From contig VSNY01000067.1 of assembly GCA_009774535.1 (NCBI GenBank), forward strand, positions 1 to 19,053: a stretch of 19,053 nt of DNA, in the 5' to 3' direction. Of the stretch, positions 1 through 6,180 are shown piece by piece. The position numbers and the translations under genes were made by a program. The stretch is from Lachnospiraceae bacterium (lineage in GTDB: Bacteria > Bacillota > Clostridia > Lachnospirales > Lachnospiraceae). The stretch's first letter is position 1. Each line of letters starts with the position of its first letter. The notes under the pieces were generated by a model. That model was given only the letters and a program-made list of their open reading frames with translations. It searched no databases and was not told where the DNA came from.

Positions 1-225
1 CAGGAGGCCCACACGCCGACTGTCTTAGTCGCAGTTAGCAATTAGTTCGCCGCAGCGTTGCCCAGTCCGCCCAGGGTGAGTTCCGCACTCCCGCGCCAAG
101 CCTTCCTGCCCGCTGCCACCAGTGTCGTCCGCACCGCCAATATCTCCCGCATCTCCAGCATCGTCCGCACCGCCAATATCTCCCGCATCTCCAATAGTAA
201 AAATTATGTAAAAAGCAAAAGCCCC
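1..225. other. GC-rich intergenic region with tandem repeat
   Basis: No convincing gene is seen here. The stretch follows the stop of the coiled-coil gene on the minus strand and is visibly more GC-rich than neighbouring intergenic DNA up to about position 195, then turns A/T-rich. It holds the 36-bp-period repeat listed separately. Open frames exist on both strands, but they owe their openness to the repeat period being a multiple of three and to GC richness, and none has a Shine-Dalgarno sequence followed by a recognisable protein. Part of a gene upstream of the window cannot be excluded. Confidence 0.5.
122..196. repeat. 36-bp-period tandem direct repeat (2 copies)
   Basis: A perfect 33-bp direct repeat occupies 125-157 and 161-193, giving a 36-bp period with three variable bases between copies. 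Each copy starts TCGTCCGCACCGCC and ends CCCGCATCTCCA. Because 36 is divisible by three, reading frames stay open through it on both strands. It lies just downstream of the coiled-coil protein gene. No function is claimed. Confidence 0.9.
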
Positions 226-858
226 CTACTGCTCTTCTTCTCCGCCTTCCCCAACATCTTCCGGCATCTGCTCCGCCTCTTCCATCTGCATCTGCGGCTG
301 TCCCGTCTCCTGAAACACCTCTGCCGGCGCCAGTTCTGCGCGGTTTGCCGCAACAATTTCCATCATACGTTCCATATTTGCGCTCAATTGCGCAAAATTT
401 GTCTTAAAAATGCTGTGGGACCCATTTAAAAGTTCTTCAATTGATTTTAATAAAGAGTCTGCATACCCGATCGCTCCAAGCCGGATCTCATTCGCATCGT
501 TCGTCGCCTCATCCATAATTTCCTGCGCCTGCCTTTGGGCAAGCGACACGACTTCATTTGCCTGCGCATATGCCTGCTGCATGATCTCATGCTCTTTGAC
601 CAGCTCATTTTTCTGGAACTGTGCCTGTGAAATGATCGTATCTGCTTTTGCATGGGCATCTGCTAAAATAGCTTCCTTATTGCTGATCATCTTCTGATAG
701 CGCTTGACTTCTTCCGGTGTCCGCTGACGCAGCTCCGCGATCAGTTCTACAATTTCTTCTTTATTTACAATGATCTTGGTGCTCGAAAGCGGCTGGAATT
801 TACAGCTTTCGATATAATCTTCTATTTCTTCTATGATCTGGTCTATTTTACTGCTCAT
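226..858 (-). CDS. Coiled-coil protein, 'V-ATPase subunit H-like' family of Lachnospiraceae
   Basis: Soluble protein of 210 residues with no catalytic motif that I recognise. The N-terminus (MSSKIDQIIEEIEDYIES) leads into a motif resembling DivIVA/MreB-associated cell-division proteins (about residues 28-45, with NKEEIVELIAELRQRTPEE). A long Ala/Gln/Glu-rich amphipathic helix follows at about 55-150, likely a coiled coil of the sort that draws automated 'vacuolar ATPase subunit H' labels. The last 25 residues are strongly acidic and end in EEEQ. I chose ATG at 858, because GGAG lies 8 bases upstream; the TTG at 864 sits only two bases from that GGAG. It follows coaD closely and is probably cotranscribed. 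A role in envelope organisation or division is only an inference; a true ATPase subunit is unlikely because no other ATPase genes are nearby. Confidence 0.8.
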   Translation of the reverse strand: MSSKIDQIIEEIEDYIESCKFQPLSSTKIIVNKEEIVELIAELRQRTPEEVKRYQKMISNKEAILADAHAKADTIISQAQFQKNELVKEHEIMQQAYAQANEVVSLAQRQAQEIMDEATNDANEIRLGAIGYADSLLKSIEELLNGSHSIFKTNFAQLSANMERMMEIVAANRAELAPAEVFQETGQPQMQMEEAEQMPEDVGEGGEEEQ

Positions 859-876
859 ACGCAATGCTCCTTAATT

Positions 877-1371
877 TTATTTCCCGAAACCTTCGATCCC
901 GTATTTTGCATAAACGCGCGCAATAATCTGCTGCGGCACAAAACGCGAAATATCTCCTCCATAGGATGCGACTTCCTTTACGATCGTAGAGCTTAAATAA
1001 GCGTATTCCAGACGGGTCGTCAGGAAAATGGTCTCGATCTGCTCATAAATCTCATGATTTGTCTGCGCAATCTGCAGTTCATATTCAAAATCGGTCACCG
1101 CACGCAGCCCCCGGACAATGATCGCGGCATCGTTCCGCTTCGCATAGTCTACCAAAAGACCATCAAACGCTTCAATTGTAACATTTGGATAATGCGAAGT
1201 GAGTTCCTTTAACATACTAACACGATCTTCCGCAGAAAACAATGCATTTTTTGCACGATTATTCAGCACGCCCACAATCAGCTCGTCCACAAGCCTTGCA
1301 GAACGTGCGATAATATCCAGATGCCCATTGGTTACCGGATCAAAACTGCCCGGATAAATTGCTCTTTTCAT
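877..1371 (-). CDS. coaD: Phosphopantetheine adenylyltransferase
   Basis: Transfers AMP from ATP to 4'-phosphopantetheine, giving dephospho-CoA, the penultimate step of coenzyme A synthesis. The protein has 164 residues, normal for CoaD. The nucleotidyltransferase signature YPGSFDPVTNGH (T14-x-G-H17) is at the N-terminus. The RGLRAVTDFEYE motif sits at about 87-98, and the conserved SSTIVKEVASYGGD at about 127-140 matches the C-terminal ATP-binding loop. I start at ATG 1371, which has AGAGG just upstream; the longer frame to 1392 would run back into rsmD without its own ribosome site. The gene begins one base after the rsmD stop, the usual rsmD-coaD pairing, which suggests translational coupling. 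Confidence 0.97.
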   Translation of the reverse strand: MKRAIYPGSFDPVTNGHLDIIARSARLVDELIVGVLNNRAKNALFSAEDRVSMLKELTSHYPNVTIEAFDGLLVDYAKRNDAAIIVRGLRAVTDFEYELQIAQTNHEIYEQIETIFLTTRLEYAYLSSTIVKEVASYGGDISRFVPQQIIARVYAKYGIEGFGK

Positions 1372-1372
1372 A

Positions 1373-1927
1373 TCAGACCTCTTTTGCCACAAAAATGTGT
1401 TTATTTGTTTTATATTTCTTTTCCCGTGTGATCACAAATCCAAGATCTTCCACATAAGAAATGTCTGTATCCATAGCTGTCTCAATCACTATCACCCCGT
1501 TTTCCGAAAGAAGTCCGGAAGATGACAGATACGTAAGCACCTCCTGTTCCAAGCCGGAACGGTACGGCGGGTCCATAAAAATGTAGTCAAACGTATCCGT
1601 TCCTTCCAATGTGCGCAGCGCGCTCAATACCTCCATGGCCAGCAGTCTGGATAACGGTGTAAAACGGGTAAAACGAATATTTTCTTCAATACAGGCGCAT
1701 GCCTTTTTATTATTTTCTACAAATACCGCATGGCTGGCGCCTCTGCTTAACGCTTCCAGACCGATCTGCCCGCTGCCTGCGAACAGATCTAAAAAGCTGC
1801 TGCCTGCTATGTCAGACTGCAGGATATTAAACAGCGTTTCTTTGATGCGGTCGGTTGTCGGCCTGGTGTCCCGTCCCTCTATTGATTTTAGCGGAAGACT
1901 CCTTGCCGTTCCAGCAATAATCCTCAT
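1373..1927 (-). CDS. rsmD: 16S rRNA (guanine(966)-N(2))-methyltransferase
   Basis: SAM-dependent methyltransferase that methylates guanine 966 of 16S rRNA during 30S assembly. It is 184 residues long, typical of the family. It starts MRIIAGTARSLPL, the family's N-terminal signature, followed by RPTTDRIKETLFNIL. SAM-binding motif I is DLFAGSGQIGLEALSRGA (about 47-64), and the N-methyltransferase catalytic motif DPPY is at 119-122. A GGAG precedes the ATG at 1927 by a good spacing. It lies between pncC and coaD; the order rsmD-coaD is the common one in Firmicutes. Confidence 0.97.
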   Translation of the reverse strand: MRIIAGTARSLPLKSIEGRDTRPTTDRIKETLFNILQSDIAGSSFLDLFAGSGQIGLEALSRGASHAVFVENNKKACACIEENIRFTRFTPLSRLLAMEVLSALRTLEGTDTFDYIFMDPPYRSGLEQEVLTYLSSSGLLSENGVIVIETAMDTDISYVEDLGFVITREKKYKTNKHIFVAKEV

Positions 1928-1969
1928 AGTTATCTCCTGATTTTAGAAAGATTTTATCCACTGCAGGTT

Positions 1970-2470
1970 TTAATCCACGCTTTGCAACGCCTGTTCTAAC
2001 AGCGTAAGCGCTGTTTCTACCGCCATAGTTCTTACCTGTGTACGATCACCTGCAAAAATGTGTTTTTCCACAATTGTAACGCCATTGACATAACAGCCGA
2101 TATAGACAAGCCCGACTGGTTTTTCAGCCGTTCCGCCGTCCGGCCCGGCAATTCCGGTCGTTGCAAGCGCAGCCTTGGCGCCCGCCTGTCTGGCTGCCCC
2201 CTGCGCCATTTCCAGTGCGGTTTGTTCGCTGACTGCGCCATAAGTTTCCAGTGTCTGATGGGAAACATGCAGCAGTTTTTCTTTTGCTTCATTGGAATAA
2301 GTGATATATCCTTCCTGCAAGACTTCTGAGATGCCTGCGGCATTGACCAGCCGTCCGGCCAGCAGTCCTCCGGTGCAGGATTCGGCTGTTGTAACCGTAA
2401 AGCCCCGCTGGATCAAAAGCTGGGCGACGCGCACTTCCGGCGCATATTCTTTTTCGTATGTTTCGTTCAT
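1970..2470 (-). CDS. pncC: Nicotinamide-nucleotide amidohydrolase (CinA C-terminal family)
   Basis: Stand-alone CinA C-terminal domain (166 residues) of the PncC type, which deamidates nicotinamide mononucleotide to nicotinic acid mononucleotide in NAD recycling. The family signatures are all present: TTAESCTGGLLAGRLVN at about 28-44 with the catalytic serine, YSNEAKEKLL in the middle, and ATTGIAGPDGGTAEKPVGLV near 104-124. The N-terminal molybdopterin-binding domain of full-length CinA is absent, which is common for short paralogues. The ATG at 2470 is preceded by AGAGGGG. The gene lies directly downstream of pgsA, a linkage found in many Firmicutes (pgsA-cinA-recA). No recA follows here; rsmD does instead. 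Confidence 0.93.
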   Translation of the reverse strand: MNETYEKEYAPEVRVAQLLIQRGFTVTTAESCTGGLLAGRLVNAAGISEVLQEGYITYSNEAKEKLLHVSHQTLETYGAVSEQTALEMAQGAARQAGAKAALATTGIAGPDGGTAEKPVGLVYIGCYVNGVTIVEKHIFAGDRTQVRTMAVETALTLLEQALQSVD

Positions 2471-2490
2471 AGTTCCCCTCTCTATTTCCG

Positions 2491-2560
2491 CTTCTAGCGC
2501 AATTTACCGCAGTTTATCGCTTTTTATCGCTTTTTATCGCTTTTTATCGCTTTTTATCGC
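2491..2560. repeat. 10-bp tandem repeat array between pgsA and pncC
   Basis: Four perfect copies of TTTTTATCGC occupy 2521-2560. They are preceded by degenerating copies AGTTTATCGC (2511-2520), AATTTACCGC (2501-2510) and CTTCTAGCGC (2491-2500). In the transcribed (minus) sense the unit is GCGATAAAAA. The pgsA stop codon (2554-2556) lies inside the first unit, and the array fills most of the gap to the pncC ribosome site. Because the period is 10, the TAA in each unit falls in successive reading frames, so the array closes all three frames. Confidence 0.95.
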
Positions 2561-3096
2561 TGTTCTCTGATCACATCCCGGTTTTTATACAAATAGTCCG
2601 CCAGCGAAATCACCGTAAGCGCGAGTGAAATATAAGTCAGCGCTACGCCCAGCGCCTGGAAGAACTTATGGTCGATATCCAGGACCAGCACGATAATCAT
2701 CAGCATCTGAAATGTTGTTTTAAATTTCCCCCAATAGCTTGCCGCAATGACAATCTGCTGTTCCGCCGCGATCAGACGAAAACCACTGATAATAAATTCC
2801 CTGGATATAATGACAATCACGATCCAGGATGAAAGATCTTTGGTGTCGATAAGACAGATCAGCGCAGCGCATACCAGTAGTTTATCCGCCAACGGGTCCA
2901 TAAATTTGCCGAAATTTGTCACTAAATTATACTTTCTTGCAATTTTTCCGTCAAACAGGTCTGTCAGGCTGGCAATAATAAAAATAACTGTCGCGATGTA
3001 TTTTCCGTTGTCTGCAAAAGCAGGCGCCAGCAGGAAAAATACAAAAAATGGAATAAGCACCACACGCAGCAGCGTAAGTTTGTTTGGCAGATTCAT
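2554..3096 (-). CDS. pgsA: CDP-diacylglycerol--glycerol-3-phosphate 3-phosphatidyltransferase
   Basis: Integral membrane enzyme that makes phosphatidylglycerophosphate from CDP-diacylglycerol and glycerol-3-phosphate, the committed step to phosphatidylglycerol and cardiolipin. It has 180 residues and several hydrophobic segments (about 8-28, 33-45, 73-85, 91-103, 128-142, 150-168). The CDP-alcohol phosphotransferase motif is complete: D46-x2-D49-G50-x2-A53-R54-x8-G63-x3-D67-x3-D71. The ATG at 3096 has GGAG a short distance upstream. It lies between rimO and pncC, which is its usual place. The last residues and stop run into the 10-bp repeat array, so the extreme C-terminus (REQR) may have been shaped by repeat expansion. 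Confidence 0.97.
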   Translation of the reverse strand: MNLPNKLTLLRVVLIPFFVFFLLAPAFADNGKYIATVIFIIASLTDLFDGKIARKYNLVTNFGKFMDPLADKLLVCAALICLIDTKDLSSWIVIVIISREFIISGFRLIAAEQQIVIAASYWGKFKTTFQMLMIIVLVLDIDHKFFQALGVALTYISLALTVISLADYLYKNRDVIREQR

Positions 3097-3161
3097 AATT
3101 CCCCTTCTCCTTTCTTAAATCATCTGTTTACAAACGGCTTTTCACCTTTATAAATGCGGAC

Positions 3162-4499
3162 TCAGATAATTTCCGCTGTCAGATCATAATCCATGGAGCC
3201 AGTAATGCGCACTTTGACAAAGTCCCCCGTCATGAGTTCCGTATCCGCACCGGAGATAAAAACATAGCCGTCAATATCCGGCGCATCGCGGTATGTCCTG
3301 CCTGCATATACAGGTTCGTCCGGCAGCTTTCCTTCTATAAATGCCCAGATTTCGCGGCCTTTCATCCCGGCTGTGCGGTCAAAAATAATCTCCTGCTCCA
3401 GCTCCATCACTTCTTCCTGCCAGGTCAGTTTTGTCTCTTCGTCCAGTTGGTCCGGAAAGTCCGCCGCCGGGGTATTTTCTTCCGCAGAATAAGGAAACGC
3501 TCCCAAACGGTCAAATTCCAGTTCGTTGATCATTTCCATCAGCTCTTCATGCTGCTCCTGCGTCTCGCCTGGAAATCCGCAGATCACTGTTGTCCGCAGA
3601 CAAATATCCGGAATTTCCTGACGCAGCTTTGCTACAATCGCGCGGATCTCCCGGCTGCTTGTAAGGCGGCCCATACGCCGCAGGATCGTATCGCTGGCGT
3701 GCTGAATCGGCAGATCCAGATAATGGCATACTTTTTTATTGCGTTTGATCGCCTGGATCAGCGTATCGTCAATTTCCTCCGGGTAACAATATAAAATACG
3801 TATCCAATACAGTCCCTCAATCTCGTTCAATGCATCCAGCAGGCGGTGCAGTGACTTTTCCCCATAAAGGTCTGTGCCATACAGCGTCGTTTCCTGCGCG
3901 ACCAAAATCAGCTCACGCACACCGGCATCGGCCAGCTGCGCCGCCTGCGCCAGTAGTTCTTCCATCGGCACACTGCGGTACCTGCCGCGTATCGATGGAA
4001 TAATGCAGTAGGTGCAGTGTTTGTCGCATCCTTCCGCAATTTTCAAATACGCGTAATGCCCTCCGGTCGTAATGCTGCGTTTGTGCCGCAGCGCAGGCAG
4101 TCCATCCAATGTATGAAAATTTTCATACTGTTTTCCTTCCAGCGCTTCCTGTACGGCATGTACGATATCGTCATAGGAATTTGTTCCTAAGACCGCGTCC
4201 ACTTCCGGGATCTCCTGGCGGATTTCCTGCTGGTAACGCTGTGCCAGGCATCCGGTCACAAGCAGCGCCTGACAACGCCCGGTCTTTTTATATTCTGCCA
4301 TTTCAAGTATCGTGTTCACACTCTCTTCTTTGGCATCATTGATAAAACAGCAGGTATTGACTACAATGATATCAGCCCGTTCCTCATCATTCGTAATCAC
4401 AAATCCGCTTTCCTGCAGCATTCCAAGCATAAACTCAGAATCAGATAAATTTTTATCGCATCCAAGCGATACAAAAAACAAGTGGAATGGCCCGGCCAT
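3162..4499 (-). CDS. rimO: Ribosomal protein uS12 methylthiotransferase
   Basis: Radical-SAM enzyme that adds a methylthio group to an aspartate of ribosomal protein S12. It has 445 residues in the standard three-domain layout. The N-terminal MTTase domain has cluster-binding C14 (SLGCDKN), C50 (NTCC) and C84 (TGCLAQ). The radical-SAM core has C158-x3-C162-x2-C165 within EGCDKHCTYCIIPSIRGRYRS. A C-terminal TRAM domain starts at about 380 (GREIWAFIEG) and ends DYDLTAEII. SLGCDKN and the absence of tRNA-type MiaB signatures favour RimO over MiaB. A strong GGAGG lies 9 bases before the ATG at 4499. It follows rpoZ, with a terminator hairpin between them. Confidence 0.95.
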   Translation of the reverse strand: MAGPFHLFFVSLGCDKNLSDSEFMLGMLQESGFVITNDEERADIIVVNTCCFINDAKEESVNTILEMAEYKKTGRCQALLVTGCLAQRYQQEIRQEIPEVDAVLGTNSYDDIVHAVQEALEGKQYENFHTLDGLPALRHKRSITTGGHYAYLKIAEGCDKHCTYCIIPSIRGRYRSVPMEELLAQAAQLADAGVRELILVAQETTLYGTDLYGEKSLHRLLDALNEIEGLYWIRILYCYPEEIDDTLIQAIKRNKKVCHYLDLPIQHASDTILRRMGRLTSSREIRAIVAKLRQEIPDICLRTTVICGFPGETQEQHEELMEMINELEFDRLGAFPYSAEENTPAADFPDQLDEETKLTWQEEVMELEQEIIFDRTAGMKGREIWAFIEGKLPDEPVYAGRTYRDAPDIDGYVFISGADTELMTGDFVKVRITGSMDYDLTAEII

Positions 4500-4517
4500 T
4501 TTTGCAGTCCTCCTTTG

Positions 4518-4544
4518 AAAAAAGGTTGTGCGACAAGCACAACC
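4518..4544 (-). terminator. Intrinsic terminator between rpoZ and rimO
   Basis: In the minus sense the sequence forms a perfect 8-bp stem GGTTGTGC/GCACAACC (4524-4531 with 4537-4544) around a 5-base loop, followed at once by six T residues (4518-4523). It lies 12 bases after the rpoZ stop. The rimO ribosome site GGAGG begins only a few bases after the T run. It therefore probably acts as a partial terminator or attenuator that lowers rimO relative to rpoZ, or rimO has a promoter inside rpoZ. Confidence 0.8.
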
Positions 4545-4556
4545 CTCTGCCCAGAT

Positions 4557-4826
4557 TTATAAATGCTCCTGCGCGATTTCTGCAATCGCATCGTCTTCCC
4601 CGACGATCTTTACTTTTCCTTCGTATAACTCCTGTACAGCCACCGACAACGGCTTTCTGCCGTTCGCTTTTGCGATCATCGGCTCGTCGCCGCCGATAAT
4701 CTGCCTTGCCCGCTTGGCTGTCGCAATCACAATGGAATAACGGCTGTTAATTACTGGTTCTTCACCGATTTCTGTCTGATCACTGTTTACTACCTGCATC
4801 AATTCCACATAAGACGGATGTATCAT
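4557..4826 (-). CDS. rpoZ: DNA-directed RNA polymerase subunit omega
   Basis: Small subunit that assists folding and assembly of beta-prime in RNA polymerase. It has 89 residues. It starts MIHPSYVELM in the way typical of Lachnospiraceae omega, followed by the family core NSRYSIVIATAKRARQI (about 27-43) and the GRKPLSVAVQELYEGKVKI segment (about 56-74). GGAG precedes the ATG at 4826. It sits 38 bases downstream of remA; in most Firmicutes gmk lies between them, so here the two genes have become direct neighbours. Confidence 0.93.
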   Translation of the reverse strand: MIHPSYVELMQVVNSDQTEIGEEPVINSRYSIVIATAKRARQIIGGDEPMIAKANGRKPLSVAVQELYEGKVKIVGEDDAIAEIAQEHL

Positions 4827-4862
4827 ATTCCTATTCTCCTTTTTCTATTCCTAATTTCTCCT
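4826..4862 (-). repeat. Duplicated ribosome-binding-site-like repeat between remA and rpoZ
   Basis: The 38-base gap carries two near-identical copies, in the minus sense AGGAGAAATTAGGAATA (4846-4862) and AGGAGAATAGGAATA (4826-4840), 20 bases apart. Both contain a Shine-Dalgarno core. Only the second is correctly spaced for the rpoZ ATG; the first has no start codon at a usable distance. This is what would be left if a gene that once stood between them had been cleanly lost. Confidence 0.8.
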
Positions 4863-4864
4863 GT

Positions 4865-5113
4865 TTACTGTCTTTCTTCTGTCCCGAAACGTCCGGCGAG
4901 CGTATCCGGCTGCAGAGCGGATATAATTACCATCTGGTTGACTGTAAAGATCACGCCTCTGGTACGCCGCCCCTGCGTCGCGTCGATCAGCCTGTTTTCC
5001 TCTTTTGCCCGCTGGATCTGGCGCTTTGCCGGTGCAGAGTCCGGAGTGATGATACATAAGATCTTGTCTGTATTGACCACATTCCCAAATCCGATATTCA
5101 TTAATTTTGCCAT
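4865..5113 (-). CDS. remA: Extracellular matrix regulator RemA (DUF370)
   Basis: Small DNA-binding protein of the RemA/DUF370 family. In Bacillus subtilis it activates biofilm matrix operons and osmoprotection genes. The 82-residue sequence shows the family pattern clearly: INIGFGNVVNTDKILCI at the N-terminus, PDSAPAKRQIQRAKE, then LIDATQGRRTRGVIF with the basic patch, and ISALQPDTLAGRF. It starts 9 bases after the yicC stop, in the usual yicC-remA order, with its AGGA site lying in the end of yicC. In non-Bacillus Firmicutes its targets are not known, so the matrix role is inherited from family knowledge only. Confidence 0.93.
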   Translation of the reverse strand: MAKLMNIGFGNVVNTDKILCIITPDSAPAKRQIQRAKEENRLIDATQGRRTRGVIFTVNQMVIISALQPDTLAGRFGTEERQ

Positions 5114-5122
5114 AACGAATCC

Positions 5123-6001
5123 TTATTCAATATTTTGAATCTGTTCCCTGACTTTTTCAATGGAAGTCTTTAGCTCAATACCTGTATCTGAAACTGCCAG
5201 ATCACTTGCTTTGGACAGGATCGTATTCGCTTCCCGGTTCATCTCCTGTGCAATAAAGTCCAGTTTGCGCCCTACGCTTCCGCCAGCCAGCAGCTCCTTT
5301 TTCACTGCTTCGATATGGCTGCGCAGACGGACGGTCTCTTCATCCACACAAACCTTATCCGCATAAATCGTCACTTCCGCCGCGATCCGGTTTTCATCCA
5401 GCTGCTTATCCCCCAGCAGTTCTTTGACTTTTGCTTTGAGCTTGTCACGATACTGTTCGATGATCTGCGGGGAATGTTCTTCGATAAAAGTAACATGCGC
5501 AAGCATTTCATCCAGCTTTCCGATCAGATCATTTTTCAGGTTATCCCCTTCTTTTCTGCGGGAATCTACAAACAGCTCCGCCGCACCGCGCACTGCTTCT
5601 TCCAACACTTCTTTTAGTTCTGTCTCGTCAGCTTCCTGATCCTGCATCGTAAATACATCCGGAAATCTCGCCAGCGTACTGACTGTAATATCGTCCCTGA
5701 CCTGAAACGCGTCCGCGATCTGCCGGAAGTATTTTAAGTACTCTCCCGCTAACGCTTCGTTGTAGCGCAGGGAGCAGTTTGTCTCTGAAAAATCCTCATA
5801 AGACACGAACACATCGACTTTGCCCCTTTGGATGTATTCTTTCAAAATGGTACGGATGGCAGTTTCAAAATTACTGAGTTTTTTCGGGATCTTGACACTG
5901 ATGTCCAGATATCTATGATTGACGGCCCGCATCTCAACTGCAATCTTCATCTTGTCTTTGACAGCTTCATATCTGCCAAATCCTGTCATGCTCTTGATCA
6001 T
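5123..6001 (-). CDS. yicC: YicC/YloC family endoribonuclease
   Basis: Member of the YicC family, shown in other bacteria to be an endoribonuclease that affects small-RNA turnover and stationary-phase survival. The length of 292 residues is normal. The N-terminal signature is MIKSMTGFGRYE, followed by NHRYLDISVKIPKKL (about 29-43). The C-terminal domain carries the EVTIYADKVCVDEETVRLRSHI segment and ends with a conserved block: GRKLDFIAQEMNREANTI followed by LSKASDLAVS. I chose ATG 6001, with GGAGG 11 bases upstream; the alternative TTG at 6019 overlaps the GGAGG itself. It is the first gene of the long minus-strand operon. Confidence 0.95.
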   Translation of the reverse strand: MIKSMTGFGRYEAVKDKMKIAVEMRAVNHRYLDISVKIPKKLSNFETAIRTILKEYIQRGKVDVFVSYEDFSETNCSLRYNEALAGEYLKYFRQIADAFQVRDDITVSTLARFPDVFTMQDQEADETELKEVLEEAVRGAAELFVDSRRKEGDNLKNDLIGKLDEMLAHVTFIEEHSPQIIEQYRDKLKAKVKELLGDKQLDENRIAAEVTIYADKVCVDEETVRLRSHIEAVKKELLAGGSVGRKLDFIAQEMNREANTILSKASDLAVSDTGIELKTSIEKVREQIQNIE

Positions 6002-6017
6002 AATCTTTATTTCCTCC

Positions 6018-6034
6018 AATCGGGATTGCCGATT
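6018..6034 (-). promoter_or_regulatory. yicC: Hairpin abutting the yicC ribosome-binding site
   Basis: In the minus sense AATCGG and CCGATT (6029-6034 with 6018-6023) form a perfect 6-bp stem with a 5-base loop. The stem ends directly against the GGAGG of yicC, inside its leader. It could tune access to the ribosome site, but a short stem like this can also arise by chance. Confidence 0.4.
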
Positions 6035-6046
6035 TTGAGTTTTGCA

Positions 6047-6074
6047 ATTTGCATAGAAATATTTGCATAGATAT
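6047..6074. repeat. 14-bp tandem repeat in the yicC leader
   Basis: ATTTGCATAGAAAT (6047-6060) is followed directly by ATTTGCATAGATAT (6061-6074), differing at one base. The pair spans the likely transcription start and early leader of the yicC operon. Confidence 0.85.
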
Positions 6075-6078
6075 ACTT

Positions 6079-6107
6079 ATTATAGACATTTGGAGGTTGT
6101 TAGTCAA
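6079..6107 (-). promoter_or_regulatory. Housekeeping sigma promoter of the yicC operon
   Basis: Minus-sense TTGACT (6102-6107), a 17-base spacer, then TATAAT (6079-6084), one base off full consensus. A/T-rich sequence lies upstream of the -35. The predicted start is near 6072, giving a leader of about 70 bases before the yicC ATG. It stands in the 179-base gap after rqcH, where no strong terminator is seen, only an A/T-rich 7-bp stem at 6128-6144. Confidence 0.85.
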
Positions 6108-6180
6108 TTTCTTCTTGAAAAATTTTCAAATATTTCATATTTGCAAATCACCATCCGGCCATAAATCAATCACATCCCTC

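Noticed and set aside
195..225. Terminator after the coiled-coil protein gene
   Set aside because: There is only a 4-bp stem before the T run in the minus sense, too weak to call.
58..429. Plus-strand 123-codon frame
   Set aside because: It runs through the tandem repeat and then antisense to the end of the coiled-coil gene, and it has no Shine-Dalgarno site or family.
2491..2560. CRISPR-like array
   Set aside because: The units are 10 bases with no spacers, so this is a simple tandem repeat.
6128..6144. Terminator after rqcH
   Set aside because: The 7-bp CAAATAT/ATATTTG stem has almost no GC and no clean T run follows it.
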